IMG/VR virus record: IMGVR_UViG_3300050821_000212
Span: 1-51,638 of that record
Direction: 5' to 3' (one strand)
Origin: a virus
Length of the DNA stretch: 51,638 bases
The position numbers and the translations under genes are program-made. The notes below the pieces were generated by a model. That model was not told the origin of the DNA. It saw nothing but the letters and a program-made list of their open reading frames with translations, and did no database searches. Of the stretch, positions 24,780 through 32,591 are shown in pieces. Position 1 is the stretch's first letter. Each line of letters starts with the position of its first letter.

Positions 24780-25441
24780 AAACATGGGAGGACCTCAACT
24801 TCTGGTCTAGTCCTGAATGGGCTAGTATACAAGAAAGACTAGAGCAGTGTAGTTTTAACCCTGCTAGAGAGAATCTGTTTGCTGCTTTAGATGCTGTAGA
24901 TTTAGACAAAGTAAAGGTAGCTATCGTAGGACAGGATCCTTATCCTGATCCTAGGATGGCTACAGGTATTGCGTTCTCTATCCCAGAGGATATTGTAGGC
25001 TTTCCTTCAACCTTACAGACAATCTTGAGGGAGTATGAAACAGATCTTTCACTATCACAACCTAGTTGCGGTGACCTTACTCCTTGGGTGTCTCGCGGTG
25101 TCCTCTTGCTCAATTCTATACCTTCGTGCGAACGTTGGAAGAGCCTCAGTCACGACTGGCCAGAGTGGCACACACTCACCGCAGAGATCGTCGAGACACT
25201 GTGTGGACAAGGGGTCGTGTTTGTTCTACTGGGACGACGTGCCAGGGGGTTTGTGGATATAATTAACTACCACGAGTTGACTGATCCTGGCAAGAATGTC
25301 TGTATCGAGCTGTGTCACCCGTCCCCTAGAGCTAGTGTTAATGCCAGGACAGAGGTTAAGTTCGTAGGTTCTAGGATGTTCTCTAGGATTAACGACGCGT
25401 TAGAAACTTTAGGTCGTTCCAAGATTGATTGGAGGCTCTAA
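24776..25441 (+). CDS. ung: Uracil-DNA glycosylase, family 1 type
   Basis: 221 residues from the ATG at 24776. The catalytic-water motif is GQDPYPDP (Q53, D54). His of GQDPYH is replaced by Pro, as known in mycobacterial Ung. The second motif is HPSP (H181), followed by RASVN. LLLNSIP and FVLLGRRA match the core strands. It would remove uracil from DNA after cytosine deamination or dUTP incorporation. Location among replication genes fits a repair role during genome synthesis. Confidence 0.9.
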   Translation: MKTWEDLNFWSSPEWASIQERLEQCSFNPARENLFAALDAVDLDKVKVAIVGQDPYPDPRMATGIAFSIPEDIVGFPSTLQTILREYETDLSLSQPSCGDLTPWVSRGVLLLNSIPSCERWKSLSHDWPEWHTLTAEIVETLCGQGVVFVLLGRRARGFVDIINYHELTDPGKNVCIELCHPSPRASVNARTEVKFVGSRMFSRINDALETLGRSKIDWRL

Positions 25442-25566
25442 TGCGAACCTCTAAGAAATGGTTAAAACGCTGGTATCGCGTAACCTATGGTCGTCGCCGT
25501 GGTAAATGGCAAGAATTCTTCACGGCTATGGGTTGTTACCATCCACTCTGGTTCTGGGAGGTCTAG
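25441..25566 (+). CDS. 41-residue basic Trp-rich protein
   Basis: Starts MRTSKKWLKRWYRVTYGRRR, strongly basic and aromatic, ending HPLWFWEV. Start overlaps the stop before (TAATG). May be an RNA or membrane contact peptide; unknown. Confidence 0.5.
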   Translation: MRTSKKWLKRWYRVTYGRRRGKWQEFFTAMGCYHPLWFWEV

Positions 25567-25704
25567 ATGACTACCATCGACCTGCGTTACAACAGGTGGC
25601 GTAGGCGTTGGGAAGAACCGCGTAGAAGCCTCTTCAGGAGGTTATTTAGCATATTAGGCTACTTAGGTAGCCCCAGAACATTTAAACGCATCCACGGGGC
25701 TTAG
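25567..25704 (+). CDS. 45-residue Arg-rich protein
   Basis: Starts MTTIDLRYNRWRRRWEEPRR, with further Arg-rich helix (SLFRRLFSIL). Directly follows the previous small gene without spacing. Unknown. Confidence 0.5.
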   Translation: MTTIDLRYNRWRRRWEEPRRSLFRRLFSILGYLGSPRTFKRIHGA

Positions 25705-25739
25705 AATGGCTCCTAGAGGCATCGTAGCAAGGAGATATT

Positions 25740-26147
25740 ATGAGACAAACACTAGACACAAACAAACAAGAAGAGGATGAGCGTATAGCTAACCCTCCCA
25801 AGCTTACCCTAATCACAGGTGGCAAAGGTCCACCGGATGATCCGGACAATCCAGACTGGCTTACGAAGTTAGACAACCATACTACTTTTCTAGTTGAAAG
25901 CAAGAAAGACTCTAACTTTACCTTAGGTCAATTCACTATCGTCTTGAAGCTTAAGAAGGCTATCCTATTGCTTATGGAAGGAGCTAAGCAACCTATTTGG
26001 GTTAATCCTTTACGCTTCTGTAGAGACTTTAATAAGTTTGAAATAGTACAGACAGGTGAAGAGTATGACCTAGAAGTTAAGGCTAATCAACAACTGAAAG
26101 GGACGTTTCAAGACAATGACGGAACAAGAGACGAAGGAATTGTTTAA
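25740..26147 (+). CDS. 135-residue unknown protein
   Basis: ATG at 25740 after AAGGAGAT. The Pro/Asp linker GPPDDPDNPDWL is followed by a compact strand-helix part (QFTIVLKLKKAILLLMEGAK; VNPLRFCRDFNKFEIV). No family recognised. Confidence 0.6.
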   Translation: MRQTLDTNKQEEDERIANPPKLTLITGGKGPPDDPDNPDWLTKLDNHTTFLVESKKDSNFTLGQFTIVLKLKKAILLLMEGAKQPIWVNPLRFCRDFNKFEIVQTGEEYDLEVKANQQLKGTFQDNDGTRDEGIV

Positions 26148-26358
26148 GCACGTAATAAGGTACTTAAATACACATCAACTTAGTTATACTTCTAAGGAAT
26201 CTAAGTTTTATGTAGAAGGAGAAGGTAAATTATATCCTTTTACTGAACCTTACTATGTTTCTAGTTATGAACTAAAACATAAACCTTACGAAGACGAAAT
26301 AACTATTTGGTCTGACTTAGTTTATGATCATCTTAAGAATAAAGGTATACTTAAGTAA
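26116..26358 (+). CDS. 80-residue unknown protein
   Basis: Starts within the end of the previous gene (MTEQETKELFKHVIRYLNTH). It is Tyr- and Lys-rich with a C-terminal DEITIWSDLVYDHLKNKGIL helix. AT-rich compared with its neighbours. Function unknown. Confidence 0.55.
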   Translation: MTEQETKELFKHVIRYLNTHQLSYTSKESKFYVEGEGKLYPFTEPYYVSSYELKHKPYEDEITIWSDLVYDHLKNKGILK

Positions 26359-26482
26359 CCTTAGGTATACCTTAGGTATATATTATCTATAGGACTAAGG
26401 TTTCTGTAAGATATAATATATTATACTAAGGATATAAGGTTATCCTTAAGATATAGGTTATCCGTAAGATTAAGGAGAACAT
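26357..26482 (+). repeat. AT-rich CCTTAGG/CTTAAG repeat array
   Basis: A 124-base AT-rich gap with ACCTTAGGTAT twice in tandem (26358-26379), several TAAGGTTATCC-like and TAAGATATA units, and no gene. The exact 12-mer AACCTTAGGTAT at 26357-26368 also occurs at 15364-15375. The repeats run on into the next ORF. A possible iteron set or regulator-binding array. Confidence 0.5.
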
Positions 26483-26635
26483 ATGATATTAGGACCTTAT
26501 GATATAACCAAATGGAAGACCCTTAAGAGACTTAAGGTATCCTTAGATAACCTTAAGAAAGAACCTAAGGTTAACCTTAAGAGGCTTAAGAGAGAACAGT
26601 TTATATACGACGTCTTAAAGCAAAAAGTTGCTTAG
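26483..26635 (+). CDS. 50-residue Lys/Leu-rich ORF built on CTTAAG repeats
   Basis: ATG with a good TAAGGAG site. The product (MILGPYDITKWKTLKRLKVS, then LDNLKKEPKVNLKRLKREQF) is Lys/Leu-rich because the DNA repeats CTTAAG and CCTTAAG many times. It may be a real basic peptide, or the ORF may be an incidental product of the repeat array. Confidence 0.4.
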   Translation: MILGPYDITKWKTLKRLKVSLDNLKKEPKVNLKRLKREQFIYDVLKQKVA

Positions 26636-26677
26636 TTAGGCACTTTGCCAAGAACTCCCATACAAGAGGAGGATACT

Positions 26678-27115
26678 ATGAACCTGAAGAAAGTGTGGGA
26701 AGGACTGAAAGAGAAGAAGGAACGTGAGATCGCGGAAGCCGTCATCGTTTACGGCAACGACGAGTACTTCGTCAAGTTCTGCGAAGACGTTCCAGATCAC
26801 GTGGTTGAACTGGATAAGAAGTGGGGCCAGGCCTTTGGCGTCCCTGTGGATAACGTCAAAGTTGGTCCAGTGACTTGCATCGTAATCAAGGACGAACAGT
26901 CGCCTCACGGCATCATTGCTCTGATGTTGTACGGTGACCATCGGGCTGATCTTTTGCCCATCCTGACTGATATCGAGAAACTGAAGAAGTTCTTCGAAGA
27001 TCACAAGGAACACGCTTCGCCTATCTGTTACCAGCGATGGCTGGAACGGAAGCAGGAGCCTGAGAAGAAAGAGACTTCGATTGGCTTCGTCCAGGACTTC
27101 AAGAAGGCGGCGTAA
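26678..27115 (+). CDS. 145-residue unknown protein upstream of the AAA+ pair
   Basis: Start at 26678 after GAGGAGGA; an upstream frame to 26645 is not needed. The protein is acidic and helical at both ends with a central strand-rich part (VDNVKVGPVTCIVIKDEQSP; GIIALMLYGDHRADLLPIL). It immediately precedes the MoxR/CobS-like ATPase and may be part of that unit. No family recognised. Confidence 0.65.
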   Translation: MNLKKVWEGLKEKKEREIAEAVIVYGNDEYFVKFCEDVPDHVVELDKKWGQAFGVPVDNVKVGPVTCIVIKDEQSPHGIIALMLYGDHRADLLPILTDIEKLKKFFEDHKEHASPICYQRWLERKQEPEKKETSIGFVQDFKKAA

Positions 27116-28123
27116 ATGAAATCTCTCCAGGAAATAGAGGACGATTTACTTGGTCCAATCCTGGACAAGATGCTAGAAATAGCACAGGAGGGTAAAATGC
27201 CCCAGACCGAACTCATCGAAGTGGAGACCGACATCATCGAGGTTCCTAAGGAGAACCAAGCTCTTCACTTCCTCCGGAAGTCTATCGACACTCCGTCCAA
27301 CGAAGAAGTCAGGAATATGATCCTGAAAGAGTTGTCGGAGTATACCGCAATCCCGACCCGGATTGACCTCACCCTTCCAACAGGTGAGGCTCACTCGGTT
27401 CCCGGCGAGAGCCGTCATTACCTGTTCAAGGATATCCTGCAGGCGGTGACTGCGAATATCCCTGTGGCCTTGATTGGTCCTGCGGGTTCTGGCAAGTCTA
27501 CCTGTGTGGAACAGATTGCGAAGGCAATCGACCACAAGTTCTTCCTGCAGAACAGCGTCACAGGTGCGCATGAGCTCACTGGCTACATGGATGCCCACGG
27601 TCGATACCAGACGACGGCATTCCGTGAGTGCTTCGAGAAAGGTGGACTGATCTTCGTCGACGAGGCGGACACGTCTGACGCTGGTGCCTTCAAGTGGATC
27701 AACACCGCTGTAGCTAACGGCTACGCGATGTTCCCCGACAAGGCTGAACCTGTCCTTCGTCACGACACGTTCAAGATCGTCATCGCTGCGAACACGTACG
27801 GCACGGGAGCGGACCGTGTGTATGTGGGTGCGAACCAACTCGACGCGTCTACGCTAGACCGGTTTGTCTTCTTCGACTTCGCCTACGACGAGAAGTTGGA
27901 GTTGGCACTCTGCGGTGACCTTAAGTGGGCCAAACGAGTCCAGGCTATCCGTGCTGCCGCCCTTGGCGAACGGGCACGTATCGTCATCTCTCCTAGGGCA
28001 TCCATCTACGGTGCCAAGCTCCTCAAGATCGGCTGGCAACAGCCTACCGTTGAGGCCAGGGTGATCTGGAAGGGCATCGACCCTGAGCTTAAAGAGCGCA
28101 TCCTGAAGAAGGTTCGCAAATGA
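27116..28123 (+). CDS. MoxR/CobS-like AAA+ ATPase
   Basis: 335 residues. Walker A GPAGSGKS (121-128), Walker B GLIFVDEAD (D182, E183), sensor-1 IVIAANTYG (N226) and an arginine-finger position in LDRF (R249). The layout matches the MoxR/CobS clade, whose members act with VWA-domain partners to remodel or insert metal into other proteins. The next gene, overlapping by four bases, is the likely partner. Some phages carry cobaltochelatase-like pairs, but nothing here shows a metal substrate. Confidence 0.85.
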   Translation: MKSLQEIEDDLLGPILDKMLEIAQEGKMPQTELIEVETDIIEVPKENQALHFLRKSIDTPSNEEVRNMILKELSEYTAIPTRIDLTLPTGEAHSVPGESRHYLFKDILQAVTANIPVALIGPAGSGKSTCVEQIAKAIDHKFFLQNSVTGAHELTGYMDAHGRYQTTAFRECFEKGGLIFVDEADTSDAGAFKWINTAVANGYAMFPDKAEPVLRHDTFKIVIAANTYGTGADRVYVGANQLDASTLDRFVFFDFAYDEKLELALCGDLKWAKRVQAIRAAALGERARIVISPRASIYGAKLLKIGWQQPTVEARVIWKGIDPELKERILKKVRK

Positions 28124-29055
28124 TCGAAGCCGGCAATAGTCCTGAGACCATAGCTATCTTCCCCAAGACGTACTGGCACTCTTCTTGGAAATCCCTGGAG
28201 TCTTTCTCAAGACACGTTCAATCCATGGACAAGTCCAGAGCCTGGGACGATACTGCCTGGAGCACTAGTGGAAGTTACTCGGATTTTTTCGGTATTTCCA
28301 TGCCGGATGCTCTTAAACTGGCTGAGAATGGATGGAAAGAAGGCGTAGAGAAGGTTGACAAACTCGCCAAACTCATCTATGCTCTCAATCCTGAGTTCAA
28401 GAAGCCGACAGCCTATGGTGTAGCAGGCTCGACTCCTAACGTCGCTAGGGCTATTGCCGGCAATCCTCTTAACATGCGTCTGGTAGAGCCGGCTTCTTCA
28501 CGCAAGAGGCCGGTTCTTACCATCGTGGCTAACATGTGTGAGTCCGGTGGAACTCAGGCTGAACACATAACCAACAAGGCGTCTACGCTTATAGCCGTCA
28601 TAGATCAGATTGAAGCCAAAGGATACGGCGTCGAGATCATAGCGTTAGCCCAGACAAACACTAATTACAGATCTGAGGAAAAGGGTGACTACAGCAGCTG
28701 TTACATAACTTCAGTCAAGATCAAAGAAGCCCACCATCCGATGGATGTGGCTAGACTGGCTTTCGGTATCGGACATGTAGGTATGTTTAGGAGACTGGTG
28801 TTTGCAGACTGGGGGTATAGTCCAAACACAAGGAAGATTGGTTCCCATTTCGGCTACGTAAGCCAGATGCATCCCAACAAGGTTCTGCAAGAACAGCATA
28901 TCTACGTCATTCCTAAAGGCGTAGGTTCATTCACAGACGAAGACACGTGTGCCAAGGAAGGCGTTAGTTGGATTATAGACAACCTCAAGAAGCAAGGTTG
29001 TCCTGCCTTCACGAAAGACAAGTCTTTCAATTATCAGATTACTGACGAGGATTAG
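28120..29055 (+). CDS. VWA-like partner of the AAA+ ATPase
   Basis: 311 residues, ATGA overlap with the AAA+ gene. The second half has an alternating strand/helix order resembling a von Willebrand A fold: VLTIVANMCESGG, KGYGVEIIALAQTN, VARLAFGIGHVGMFRRLVF. The usual metal-site DxSxS is replaced by NMCESGG, so metal binding may be lost or altered. MoxR/CobS-type ATPases are commonly encoded next to VWA proteins, which supports the pairing; the target is unknown. The stop directly abuts the polymerase start. Confidence 0.65.
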   Translation: MIEAGNSPETIAIFPKTYWHSSWKSLESFSRHVQSMDKSRAWDDTAWSTSGSYSDFFGISMPDALKLAENGWKEGVEKVDKLAKLIYALNPEFKKPTAYGVAGSTPNVARAIAGNPLNMRLVEPASSRKRPVLTIVANMCESGGTQAEHITNKASTLIAVIDQIEAKGYGVEIIALAQTNTNYRSEEKGDYSSCYITSVKIKEAHHPMDVARLAFGIGHVGMFRRLVFADWGYSPNTRKIGSHFGYVSQMHPNKVLQEQHIYVIPKGVGSFTDEDTCAKEGVSWIIDNLKKQGCPAFTKDKSFNYQITDED

Positions 29056-31329
29056 TTGCAGGTTGTTTTAGACATAGAGACCGATCGCTTAGATAATCCT
29101 AGTAAGGTGTGGGTTATCGTTGCCAAAGACATCCAAACAGGAGAACTGCATGTCTTCCGCGAGCCAACAGAAATTCCAAGTGTCAGGTCGGCGTTCGTTG
29201 CGTTCTGTCATCGAGTCGAACTCTATGTCGGTCACAACTGGCTTGAGTTTGATTATCCTGTGCTTAGGCGTCTTCTTGGTCTTTCCATCGATGACGTCGC
29301 TTCCAAGTCGTGCGACACACTACTTCTGTCAAGGTTATTCAACTTCTCCAATCCTGGCGCCCTTGTCGGTGCCGGAAGTCAAGGACCAGTCTCGGATCAT
29401 TCTGAACAAACACAAGTCCTGGCTGGATTATCAGTTGCCGAAAGATCTCATTCGCTAGAGTCTTACGGCAAACGACTCGGCATCCCGAAGGGCAAGTTCT
29501 CTGACTTCTCTAAGTTCTCTCCTGAGATGGAAGAGTACTGTCGTCGGGATGTCGAAATTACTTTCCGGTTGTTTAAGGCGTTAGAGCCTATTTTTTTTGA
29601 CAGATCACAACGCAAGGCAATCCTGCTTGAGCAGGAGTTTCAGACTGTAATCAATTCGTTACAAGACAACGGCTTTCAATTTAATAAACCTAAGGCCGAG
29701 AGGCTTCTGGCTAAAGTAACAGAGGAGTTGTCAGAACTCGACGGAGGGATAAACGATGCCTTCAGACCAGTACTCAAGTTGGTACGTGAGGTTCATCCGA
29801 GACTTACCCGATACGGAACTCTCAATAAAGGTGACTTCAGGTTCGTTAAGGGTGGAGATCTATCAGAGTTCAACGGGGGTCCATTCAGTCGACTCTCGTC
29901 AATACCGTTCAATCCTTCTAGCCATAAGCAAGTTATTGAGGTTCTACATAAAGCTGGCTGGAGGCCAGTTGATAAGACGCAGGCTCACATAGAAGCCGAC
30001 CGAAATAAAGACCTTGACAAATTAGTCCATTTGAGTAAGTATGGCTGGAAGGTAAACGAACAGAATTTGAATAGTTTGCCTTCTTCTGCCCCTGGTCCGG
30101 CAAGACTCTTGGCCAAGAGAATACTATTAGAAAGTAGACGGAGAACATTGACAGAGTGGTTGAACCTAGTACGTTTAAGTTTAAAGGTAGAGAAAAAGAG
30201 TATAAGAGAGATTATAATAAATTCTGGTGGTCCCAAGAAAACAGAAAACGAAAATACCACCTCAAATTTACTTACGGAATGTCTCTCGAAGAATATGATC
30301 GACTTGTTAAGGAACAAGAAGCTAAATGTAAGATTTGTGGAAGAGAACGACCTTTGGTTGTGGATCACGATCATGCCACCAACCGCCTCCGCGGACTCCT
30401 TTGCAGAGGATGTAACTCATGTCTTGGATGGTTTGAAAGCAAAAGGTCTGAAATACTCGATCATATCGGAGAGAATTCACGGGAAGTACTTAGGGTGCGG
30501 AGCCTGGACCCATCGTATGGCTCACCAGAAGCCTAATACTGCGAATATCCCCAACGAGTATGACACTCAAGGGAAGAAGAAACTCCTCGGTAAAGAAATG
30601 CGCTCGTTGTGGTGCGCACCCAAGAATAGACTACTCGTTGGGGTAGACGCAGAAGGCATCCAGCTTAGGATCTTTGCTCACTACATAGATGACAAGGAGT
30701 TCACCGATGCACTTGTACGCGGGAATAAGTCCGACAAGTCTGATCCGCATTCGCTCAACCAGAGAATTCTTGGTAGTGTCTGTCGAAGTAGGGCAGCGGC
30801 TAAACGCTTTATATACGCTCTCCTCCTTGGGGCAGGATTGTGGAAACTTTCTCAGATCCTTGAATGTTCAGAGTCCGAGTGTAAAGAAGCTCTTGATCGT
30901 CTTATGGAAAGGTACACCGGGTTTCGCAAACTTAAAGAAGAAACAGCGCGCCGTGATGGTAAACGCGGCTGGTTTATCGGGTTGGACGGTCGTCACGTGG
31001 CCATACCGGGTGACTCTGACAGCGAGAGAAAACATCTCGCAATGTCTGGCTATCTCCAGAACGGTGAAGCGGTTGTGATGAAGAAGGCTTCGGTTTATTT
31101 TTTTAATCAATTACCAGACAAGGTTAAGTTAGTTAATTTCGTACACGACGAATGGCAGACGGAAGTACCTAACAACATGGAGATAGCCCTCTCTGTCGCT
31201 AAACTACAAGCCGACAGTCTACGTATTGTTGGGGAAGAGTTAAAACTTAAATGTCCATTAGCAGGATCATATTGGAGTGATGAAACCAATGACTATACCA
31301 TCGGAACCAACTGGTCTGTCACCCACTGA
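29056..31329 (+). CDS. Family A DNA polymerase with 3'-5' exonuclease
   Basis: 757 residues from a TTG placed directly after the previous stop. Exonuclease: LDIETD (D6, E8), HNWLEFDY, and EEYCRRDVEI. Polymerase: motif A VDAEGIQLR (D531; the usual Glu is Gln), motif B RAAAKRFIYALLLGAG, motif C VHDEW (H697, D698). This is the T7-like replicative polymerase. Residues ~370-470, between TLTEWLN and RIHGKYLG, are extra compared with the family, where only some 10-15 residues are expected; this stretch is encoded by the DNA that reads as an endonuclease in another frame. Confidence 0.93.
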   Translation: MQVVLDIETDRLDNPSKVWVIVAKDIQTGELHVFREPTEIPSVRSAFVAFCHRVELYVGHNWLEFDYPVLRRLLGLSIDDVASKSCDTLLLSRLFNFSNPGALVGAGSQGPVSDHSEQTQVLAGLSVAERSHSLESYGKRLGIPKGKFSDFSKFSPEMEEYCRRDVEITFRLFKALEPIFFDRSQRKAILLEQEFQTVINSLQDNGFQFNKPKAERLLAKVTEELSELDGGINDAFRPVLKLVREVHPRLTRYGTLNKGDFRFVKGGDLSEFNGGPFSRLSSIPFNPSSHKQVIEVLHKAGWRPVDKTQAHIEADRNKDLDKLVHLSKYGWKVNEQNLNSLPSSAPGPARLLAKRILLESRRRTLTEWLNLVRLSLKVEKKSIREIIINSGGPKKTENENTTSNLLTECLSKNMIDLLRNKKLNVRFVEENDLWLWITIMPPTASADSFAEDVTHVLDGLKAKGLKYSIISERIHGKYLGCGAWTHRMAHQKPNTANIPNEYDTQGKKKLLGKEMRSLWCAPKNRLLVGVDAEGIQLRIFAHYIDDKEFTDALVRGNKSDKSDPHSLNQRILGSVCRSRAAAKRFIYALLLGAGLWKLSQILECSESECKEALDRLMERYTGFRKLKEETARRDGKRGWFIGLDGRHVAIPGDSDSERKHLAMSGYLQNGEAVVMKKASVYFFNQLPDKVKLVNFVHDEWQTEVPNNMEIALSVAKLQADSLRIVGEELKLKCPLAGSYWSDETNDYTIGTNWSVTH
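30156..30536 (+). CDS. Endonuclease VII-like HNH protein nested in the polymerase gene
   Basis: 126 residues from a GTG in a frame one base back from the polymerase. It has the complete endonuclease VII-type signature: CKICG, then VVDHDHATNRLRGLLCRGCN with a second Cys pair, and ILDHIGE. The N-terminus is basic (FKGREKEYKRDYNKFWW). Start and stop lie in polymerase coding sequence. Such nucleases usually occur as homing endonucleases or Holliday-junction enzymes. Both frames are open for about 400 bases. Whether it is translated alone is not shown; no obvious ribosome site precedes the GTG. Confidence 0.75.
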   Translation: MVEPSTFKFKGREKEYKRDYNKFWWSQENRKRKYHLKFTYGMSLEEYDRLVKEQEAKCKICGRERPLVVDHDHATNRLRGLLCRGCNSCLGWFESKRSEILDHIGENSREVLRVRSLDPSYGSPEA

Positions 31330-31462
31330 AGTATTGCTGGCTTTCCAGAAACTTCGGTTCGAGGCAGAAGACGAAGGGTATCCTTATATGGAACCTGAGA
31401 TTTGGAATTATATTGAAGACGTTATTAGAAAAGATATAGTAGAGGAAGACATTGATGACTAG
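31280..31462 (+). CDS. 60-residue acidic protein
   Basis: Starts within the end of the polymerase gene (ATG at 31280, GGAGTG upstream). Ends highly acidic (IEDVIRKDIVEEDIDD). The stop overlaps the next start. Unknown. Confidence 0.55.
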   Translation: MKPMTIPSEPTGLSPTEVLLAFQKLRFEAEDEGYPYMEPEIWNYIEDVIRKDIVEEDIDD

Positions 31463-31607
31463 ATCGTTTACATTACGTACGTCTGACAACGGTGGTTATG
31501 TAGTTGATATTTATCACTACCAGACTGGGTTAGAAGATAATAACAAGACTTATATATTTACAACCAAATCAGATCTGATTGATTGGCTTACAAAAGAGAT
31601 TGTTTAA
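31455..31607 (+). CDS. 50-residue unknown protein
   Basis: Starts MTRSFTLRTSDNGGYVVDIY, ends DLIDWLTKEIV; a beta-rich front and a helical tail. Start overlaps the gene before. Unknown. Confidence 0.5.
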   Translation: MTRSFTLRTSDNGGYVVDIYHYQTGLEDNNKTYIFTTKSDLIDWLTKEIV

Positions 31608-31609
31608 TC

Positions 31610-31834
31610 ATGGATAACGTTACACAGACTATTAATGCTAACTTTGCGCATTGTATTCAACACGCAAACTATATCGGACACGATATATTCTATAATATAT
31701 GTTCAGGAACTAATGTAACGGTTCCTTGGGGAAGTTTAGATTGGGTTGGTTTTGTGTTAGGTTTTAGCGCAGTCATTGCTGTAGTTGCTCTAATAAGTAC
31801 AATGACTGTAGCCTTCGTTAAGGAATTTGCTTAA
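31610..31834 (+). CDS. 74-residue membrane protein
   Basis: Start at the ATG at 31610. N-terminal half polar with two Cys; residues 45-70 form a membrane segment (DWVGFVLGFSAVIAVVALIS). Its stop overlaps the ssDNA-binding candidate's ATG. Role unknown. Confidence 0.6.
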   Translation: MDNVTQTINANFAHCIQHANYIGHDIFYNICSGTNVTVPWGSLDWVGFVLGFSAVIAVVALISTMTVAFVKEFA

Positions 31835-32316
31835 TGCCTGAAGTTATTTTACAAGGTAAGTGCAAGTGGGCCCACGTCCGTAAGCCCGGTAAGTTTGGTG
31901 ACTGGACGATAGACCTTTATCCTAACGAGGAGTCTTTGACTAAGGTCAAAACCCTGATCGAAGAAGGCATCAAGAACCAACTCAAGAAGGACGACGATGG
32001 TTATTATATTAGATTCAAACGACCTCTTACCATTCAGCTCAAGAATGGACAACGATCTCCGTTGGAACCACCTCAGGTGCTCAACAAGGATCGAACAATC
32101 TGTACTGACAATATCGGAAACGGCTCTGACGTTACTATTCTTCTAGAGACTTACGGTGGTAAGGCCCCTATGGGTGCAGGCACATACAAGGCTGCCAGAC
32201 TTAAGGGAGTCAAAGTAGAGACGTTAGTTCCTTATACTGTTGATAGTATTGACGGCGAGTATGACGGCAAGAAGGCCAGATCCCTGGCTGACGCACCGTT
32301 GCAGGAGGCTTGGTGA
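31834..32316 (+). CDS. Likely single-stranded DNA-binding protein
   Basis: 160 residues. The pattern WAHVRKPGKFGDWTIDLYPN at the start, a central RFKRPLTIQLKNGQRSP, and NGSDVTILLETYGG followed by YKAARLKGVKVETLVPY resembles the OB-fold of phage gp2.5-type and related SSBs. It lies right after the polymerase genes. gp2.5 has a strongly acidic tail; here the C-terminus is only mildly acidic and ends in Trp (ADAPLQEAW). Family assignment is by eye. Confidence 0.65.
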   Translation: MPEVILQGKCKWAHVRKPGKFGDWTIDLYPNEESLTKVKTLIEEGIKNQLKKDDDGYYIRFKRPLTIQLKNGQRSPLEPPQVLNKDRTICTDNIGNGSDVTILLETYGGKAPMGAGTYKAARLKGVKVETLVPYTVDSIDGEYDGKKARSLADAPLQEAW

Positions 32317-32435
32317 TGTACCACTATTGTGATTTTGAAAGCTTTTGTGTAGGTTTGGTAGAATTGAGTTTCGCAGTATTTATGTTGTCTATTTCTTATT
32401 TTACTGTGGTTATGGCTAACCATATCTTTCATTAA
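32316..32435 (+). CDS. 39-residue membrane protein
   Basis: ATG overlaps the previous stop (TGATG). Residues 13-34 are a single membrane segment (GLVELSFAVFMLSISYFTVV). It is the last coding unit before the large RNA region. Confidence 0.5.
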   Translation: MYHYCDFESFCVGLVELSFAVFMLSISYFTVVMANHIFH

Positions 32436-32591
32436 AGGGGACAGAGCAATAAACGGCGGTTGCCGGATTATCCAGTCCGTTGAGCTTTTGGGTACGAGGA
32501 GCGCATTTGTTGCATGCGGGTGATTTCCCTGGACGGTTCGCGAAGTACCCATTACCCTTTCTTTTCATTAGCTAATTCCAAACCGCACGAA

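Noticed and set aside
27173-27838. 221-codon minus-strand frame opposite the AAA+ gene
   Set aside because: It is an antisense shadow of a gene with clear Walker motifs; no ribosome site or recognisable protein.
28120-29055. Calling the AAA+/VWA pair a cobaltochelatase
   Set aside because: The AAA+ protein resembles CobS, but the partner lacks a normal MIDAS metal site and no CobN-like subunit is present.
30188-30200. Programmed -1 frameshift from polymerase into the nuclease frame at G-AAA-AAG
   Set aside because: The nuclease is in the -1 frame and a GAAAAAG run is present, but the first base does not allow full re-pairing and no downstream stimulatory stem is evident; it remains only a weak possibility.
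30160-30470. Group I intron in the polymerase gene
   Set aside because: The insert is only ~300 bases and is almost fully used by the nuclease frame, leaving little room for a ribozyme core; the polymerase frame is also uninterrupted, so splicing is not required.
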